Of a stretch of 64,000 nucleotides of DNA, positions 60,785 to 64,000 are shown piece by piece (position 1 is the stretch's first letter; each line of letters opens with the position of its first letter). Location of the stretch: the NCBI RefSeq assembly GCF_044987625.1, contig NZ_JBJDSB010000002.1, forward strand, positions 1,054,001 through 1,118,000. Reading direction: 5' to 3'. The stretch is from Desulfobaculum sp044987625. Its GTDB lineage: Bacteria; Desulfobacterota; Desulfovibrionia; Desulfovibrionales; Desulfovibrionaceae. The translations under genes were made by a program, and so were the position numbers. The notes beneath the pieces are model-generated. The model had not been told where the DNA came from. It was given only the letters and a program-made list of their open reading frames with translations, and searched no databases.

Positions 60785-60838
60785 ATCTTCTCCTTCTTTA
60801 CATAAACCGGACATAAGGCCCGGAGAAATCGTCTGTTC

Positions 60839-61588
60839 TCATATTCTGAGGAAACGGCCGTCTTCCCACTTCAGCCCCAGGTGCCAGCGGACAAAGCTGT
60901 CCGCCGCATCATACAGGCTTCTGCGGTCCGCGCCCTGCGGCGACAGGGAGCCCCACGTCAGCGGCGCTTCGGTGCGGACCTGTTCCAGAACGGCCACAGC
61001 CCCCCGGCTCATGGCAATGCGGCGGCCCGATCCGGGAGAGCAGTCCTCGCAGATCATGCAGCCAGCTTCCACCAAAAGCGAAGGGGCAACCGAAGTCTTT
61101 AAGTCTTTTCCGCACTGAGAGCAAGTGCCGAGACAGGGACCGTACCCCTGCTCAAAGGCCACGCGCAACCGGAAAAGTATGGGAAAGATGGGGGAAAGCG
61201 TTTCGCAGTGCTCAATGGCGTCGAGCGTATCGCGAAGCAGAGAAAAGCCTGCGGCGGACGTTTCCGGTTCCACATGCACGGCCTCGAAGAACTTCATGCA
61301 GTTGGCTGCGGGGCCAAGGCGGGCCGGAGCATTGCGCAACCCGCGGTGGCCGTCAAGCAATGTGCCTTCCGTCAGGGAAAGATACGTCCCACTGCGGCTG
61401 CGGGAAAATCCAAAATGAACCAGATTAAACGGATCGAGGCAGCCAAGAAACCGTTTCCGGCTCCGGCTGCCTCCAAATGCGAACGCGGTCAGCAGACCAT
61501 GCTGGGGGGTAAACATCCGCAGCCACAGGTCCGCCTCGCGAAAGCGCCCTACCCGCAGGATGATGGCTTTGTCCGAAAAATCCTGCAT
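60839..61588 (-). CDS. recO: DNA repair protein RecO
   Basis: 249 residues. N-terminal OB fold (SDKAIILRVGRFREADLWLRMFTPQHGLLTAFAFG), helical core, and a C4 zinc site (CSQC ... CEDC, about 159-182). RecO loads RecA on SSB-coated ssDNA in the RecFOR path. Located between glyQ and the RodZ-like gene; gaps are 54 and 18 bases. Confidence 0.92.
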   Translation of the reverse strand: MQDFSDKAIILRVGRFREADLWLRMFTPQHGLLTAFAFGGSRSRKRFLGCLDPFNLVHFGFSRSRSGTYLSLTEGTLLDGHRGLRNAPARLGPAANCMKFFEAVHVEPETSAAGFSLLRDTLDAIEHCETLSPIFPILFRLRVAFEQGYGPCLGTCSQCGKDLKTSVAPSLLVEAGCMICEDCSPGSGRRIAMSRGAVAVLEQVRTEAPLTWGSLSPQGADRRSLYDAADSFVRWHLGLKWEDGRFLRI

Positions 61589-61606
61589 TGGCAGGGAGAC
61601 CCGCTG

Positions 61607-62584
61607 TTATTCCGCCGTAAAGCGAAGGGTGCGAACCTGTCCGGGTTCGCCCTTAAAGTCGTAGGGAGCGCCGTTGAGCGTCACGGTAACGCCACCGGCG
61701 TTGCCCAGCTTCACGGTCATGTTCTCGGCAAAACGGAGCAGCTTCTGCTGGCCGGGGCGCAGGGTCACGTCCACGGTCACGCCGCCGTTTTCCTCGCCGC
61801 CGTCCACTTTGGCCAGCAGCCAGCACACGTCCTTCGCCACAATCTCCACACGCTGGCGCGCCTCGGCGACCTGCGCGGGCTGTTCGGAAGCAACGGGAGC
61901 GGCCTCAGTCTGCTCGGGGGCGGACTGCGCCGGAGCGGCAGGCGCGGCCGGAGTCGCTGCGGCGTCCTGCGCCGGGGCTTCTTCGGCCTGCGCGGGGGCG
62001 GCGTCTTCAGCCTCGGGCTCGGCCGTGGCGGCCTCCTCTGCTGCAGGCTCGGCGACAGCTTCGGGCTGGGCTTCCTTGACGGACTCCTCAGCCAACTGGT
62101 CCAGCGGCGTGGGTTGCTCCACCTCGGCGGGGGCGGCCTCTTCCTGCTGTACAGGCTCGGCCGGAGCCTTTTTGGCGACAAGTTTGTCGTAGGCCATGTA
62201 GCCGCCAAAACCGGCAAGGATGACCACGATGGCGGCGATAAAGACCATCAGGTTCGTCTTGCGGCGGTTTTCGTTGTCGAGGGCTTCGGACGCGGCGCGC
62301 ATAGCGGGTTCGGAGTCAAGCTCCTCGCCGGGGGCGTCGCTCTCCACGGGGTACTCAACAGCCATAACCCCGGCCAGCCGCTCGACATCAAGGCCAAGCA
62401 GACGGGCATAGTTGCGCACAAAGCCCTTGGCATAGACCGGATGCGGCAACAGGTCCGGATTGGCCGTTTCAATGGCTTCGATGTTGATTTTGCTGATTTT
62501 GGTCTTTTCCACCACTTCGTCGATGGTCAGACCCTGACGTTCCCGCTCCTGTCTAAACAGGTCGCCCAGTTCCTGCAGATTCAT
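61607..62584 (-). CDS. RodZ-like HTH membrane protein
   Basis: 325 residues. An N-terminal XRE-type helix-turn-helix of RodZ kind (LGDLFRQERERQGLTIDEVVEKTKISKINIEAIE), HPVYAKGFVRNYARLLGLD, one transmembrane helix (about 110-130, MVFIAAIVVILAGFGGYMA), a low-complexity Ala/Glu/Pro linker (about 140-235), and a periplasmic beta domain (DUF4115-like: CWLLAKVDGG ... RPGQQKLLRFAENMTVKLGNAG). Probably links MreB to the wall-synthesis machine; RodZ function is inferred from architecture. The linker has low sequence complexity. Confidence 0.88.
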   Translation of the reverse strand: MNLQELGDLFRQERERQGLTIDEVVEKTKISKINIEAIETANPDLLPHPVYAKGFVRNYARLLGLDVERLAGVMAVEYPVESDAPGEELDSEPAMRAASEALDNENRRKTNLMVFIAAIVVILAGFGGYMAYDKLVAKKAPAEPVQQEEAAPAEVEQPTPLDQLAEESVKEAQPEAVAEPAAEEAATAEPEAEDAAPAQAEEAPAQDAAATPAAPAAPAQSAPEQTEAAPVASEQPAQVAEARQRVEIVAKDVCWLLAKVDGGEENGGVTVDVTLRPGQQKLLRFAENMTVKLGNAGGVTVTLNGAPYDFKGEPGQVRTLRFTAE

Positions 62585-62709
62585 TCAGATACTCCGTATT
62601 CGATTCCGGGAAGTCGGTCGCTTTGCCCCGTGCGGGGAGCCGCACAGGGATACGCAGTCCGCCCGGATTCCCCGGTGCGGACTGCGGTAGTGGCTTCAAT
62701 CGGTACTGG

Positions 62710-63648
62710 TTACAGCTTAATGTCGATAAGCGCGTTTTCCTTCAGCTTGGACATGTACTCTGCAAAGCGCTCTTCCAAGCGCTGCTGGTAGATGGCGTCA
62801 TAGATGGCGTCGTGGACTTCTTCAATGGGCTGGGTACCTTCGGACTCCACCTGGTTCACGTAAAGCAACGCTTCGTGCCCCTGAATGAAGAACGGCTGCG
62901 ACATTTCATCTTTGCCCAGACCATCCAGAGCGGACTGCCATTCCGGAGCAAGGTCGCCCCAGCTCATTTCACCAATGCGCCCGCCCTGCCCCATTCCGGG
63001 ACCCTGCGAATACAGGTCGGCGGCGTCGGCAAAGCTGATTTCTTTCTTTGCGATGCGGTCGCGGAGATTGTCCACATCCACACCCTCGGCGCAGACGATG
63101 AGGCTCAGGTCCACGGTGCGGTCGCCGCGGAACTGGTAGCTGTGCTCGTCGTAGTAGCGCTGGATGTCCTCATCGGTGACGGCCACCTTGCGCTTGACCA
63201 TGTAGCCCAGCAGTTTGTGGCGCAGGATGTCGTCCCGCAGCTTCTGCTTGAACTCATCCACAGTCATGCCTTCCAGCGTCAGTTGCTTCTCAAAGGACGT
63301 GCCGTTCAGGTTGGCGCGGGTCTTATAGGACTCCATCTCGTTGTCGACTTCCACGTCGGAGATGTTGATGCCCAGACGCTGCACTTCCTGACGGATGAGG
63401 ATGTTGTTGACCATGCCGTCCAGCAGCTTGTGCTTGAGCTTCATGATAGACGCCTTGTCGGCCTCGGTCAGCTGGCGGCCCTTGTACCGCTCAAGGTAGG
63501 GCTTCACACGCTGATTCAACTCAAAAAGCGTCACGATCTCGCCGTTGACATCGGCAACGACCCTGTCCACAACCTGTCCCGCGAAGGCAGCGGGTGCGGT
63601 GGCCAGAACCAATACAGCGGCAAGAATATATCTGGAAAGTCGGTGCAA
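62710..63648 (-). CDS. SurA-like periplasmic peptidyl-prolyl isomerase/chaperone
   Basis: 312 residues, with start TTG at 63648 behind GGAGGAAA; there is no ATG in a usable place (the next in-frame Met would delete the signal). Signal peptide LHRLSRYILAAVLVLATAPAAFA. The SurA N-terminal domain starts VVDRVVADVNGEIVTLFELNQRV, followed by helices and one parvulin (PPIC) domain (GPGMGQGGRIGEMSWGDLAPEW, ... FFIQGHEALLYVNQVE). Single PPIC domain against two in E. coli SurA. An outer-membrane-protein chaperone role is likely. Upstream are a terminator and the end of another gene. Confidence 0.88.
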   Translation of the reverse strand: MHRLSRYILAAVLVLATAPAAFAGQVVDRVVADVNGEIVTLFELNQRVKPYLERYKGRQLTEADKASIMKLKHKLLDGMVNNILIRQEVQRLGINISDVEVDNEMESYKTRANLNGTSFEKQLTLEGMTVDEFKQKLRDDILRHKLLGYMVKRKVAVTDEDIQRYYDEHSYQFRGDRTVDLSLIVCAEGVDVDNLRDRIAKKEISFADAADLYSQGPGMGQGGRIGEMSWGDLAPEWQSALDGLGKDEMSQPFFIQGHEALLYVNQVESEGTQPIEEVHDAIYDAIYQQRLEERFAEYMSKLKENALIDIKL

Positions 63649-63810
63649 GGATTTCCTCCGAAAATGATGGTCCGGCCCCGCCGGACAAGGGTTGAGAACT
63701 GCCCTGCGCTCACTTGGCGCAGTTGCCTTTCGATAATAGCTTTCACGCCATAATGCAACGCCACTGTGCCACGGCTTACCCCAAAAAATGCCCAAAGGGC
63801 GCATTCCCCC

Positions 63811-63851
63811 GAAAGCAAAACAGGGAGGCATGCGCGCGGCACTCCTCCCTG
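63811..63851 (-). terminator. Terminator of the gene at the window end
   Basis: CAGGGAGG (63821-63828) pairs with CCTCCCTG (63844-63851) with a 15-base loop; on the - strand TTTTGCTTTC follows. It lies 26 bases past the next gene's stop and separates it from surA. Confidence 0.6.
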
Positions 63852-63876
63852 TGTGGTTTAATCTTCCGGCGTGTGG

Positions 63877-64000
63877 CTATTTTTCGGCCTTTTTGCCGCC
63901 CTCTTCCGCCGTCGCCGCAGCGTCTGCGGACGTGGCGTTTTCTGTGGCATTTTCTGCGGCGCTTTCATCCTTGGCCGGGGCGGCGTTCTGGGGCGCTGTG
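63877..64000 (-). CDS. C-terminal tail of an unidentified protein (partial)
   Basis: A frame open from the window edge ends at TAG (63879-63877) after about 41 codons. The readable tail is low-complexity, rich in Ala, Glu, Asn and Thr, ending EEGGKKAEK. It resembles an Ala/Glu-rich extension of a periplasmic chaperone or a secreted protein, but the domain lies outside the window, so no function is claimed. Its neighbour is the SurA-like gene; a terminator lies between them. Confidence 0.55.
   Translation of the reverse strand, partial: TAPQNAAPAKDESAAENATENATSADAAATAEEGGKKAEK

Noticed and set aside
1..64000. tRNA or rRNA genes
   Set aside because: No stretch with the cloverleaf consensus (such as GGTTCGAATCC with acceptor pairing) or rRNA core sequence was seen on either strand; an automated scan would be the firm test.

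Overview
The window is chromosomal DNA of high G+C content, most likely from a sulfate-reducing member of the Desulfovibrionaceae or a close relative. Supporting signs are the rpsT / glyS-glyQ-recO-rodZ-like / surA-like block, ferredoxin-based 2-oxoacid metabolism, a dispersed CTTAAG-hairpin repeat of a kind I associate with Desulfovibrio genomes, and many two-component and envelope genes. No rRNA, tRNA, phage, transposase or CRISPR array was seen. The first and last genes run off the window.

Layout. 1-7.4 kb: tail of an alanine/sodium symporter, an MscS channel, a RimK ligase overlapping a retropepsin-like zinc protease, then a four-gene operon (KamA radical-SAM aminomutase, two D-Ala-D-Ala-ligase-like ATP-grasp enzymes, a GNAT acetyltransferase) that looks like a beta-lysine conjugate pathway. 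7.9-13.5 kb: a sigma-54 promoter with two upstream dyads drives a YeiH-type transporter, a 33-residue membrane peptide, a universal stress protein, a PhnD-like binding protein, a histidine kinase and an NtrC-family regulator, a self-contained circuit. 13.9-20.4 kb: four overlapping genes (SPOR/TolC-like/TIM-barrel fusion, HlyD-like adaptor, zinc-ribbon protein with a decayed GGDEF domain, processive GT2 synthase) that look like an uncharacterised trans-envelope polysaccharide machine. 20.5-30.7 kb: copper export (CopB-type ATPase facing a cusCBA-like operon with a Met-rich periplasmic protein). 30.9-33.4 kb: CsgG / DUF4810 / GNA1162 lipoprotein operon.

34.8-43.6 kb: a GntR regulator divergent from a pathway for aromatic amino-acid oxidation: fused indolepyruvate:ferredoxin oxidoreductase, ADP-forming acyl-CoA synthetase, amino-acid dehydrogenase and an aromatic amino-acid permease. 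It should yield NAD(P)H, reduced ferredoxin and one ATP per amino acid. 43.8-50.7 kb: nucleoside hydrolase, large hybrid kinase, AEC transporter and a single-domain CULT (cereblon-like) protein. 51.2-56.1 kb: trkA-trkH-ktrB-ktrA, two potassium uptake systems in one operon. 56.2-57.1 kb: three tandem copies of a ~284-bp unit carrying CTTAAG hairpins. 57.2-64 kb: housekeeping genes rpsT (TTG start), glyS, glyQ, recO, a RodZ-like gene, a SurA-like chaperone (TTG start) and the end of one more gene.

All calls rest on reading translated sequence, motifs and context; no database search was run. The long open frames antisense to real genes are high-G+C shadows and were left out.
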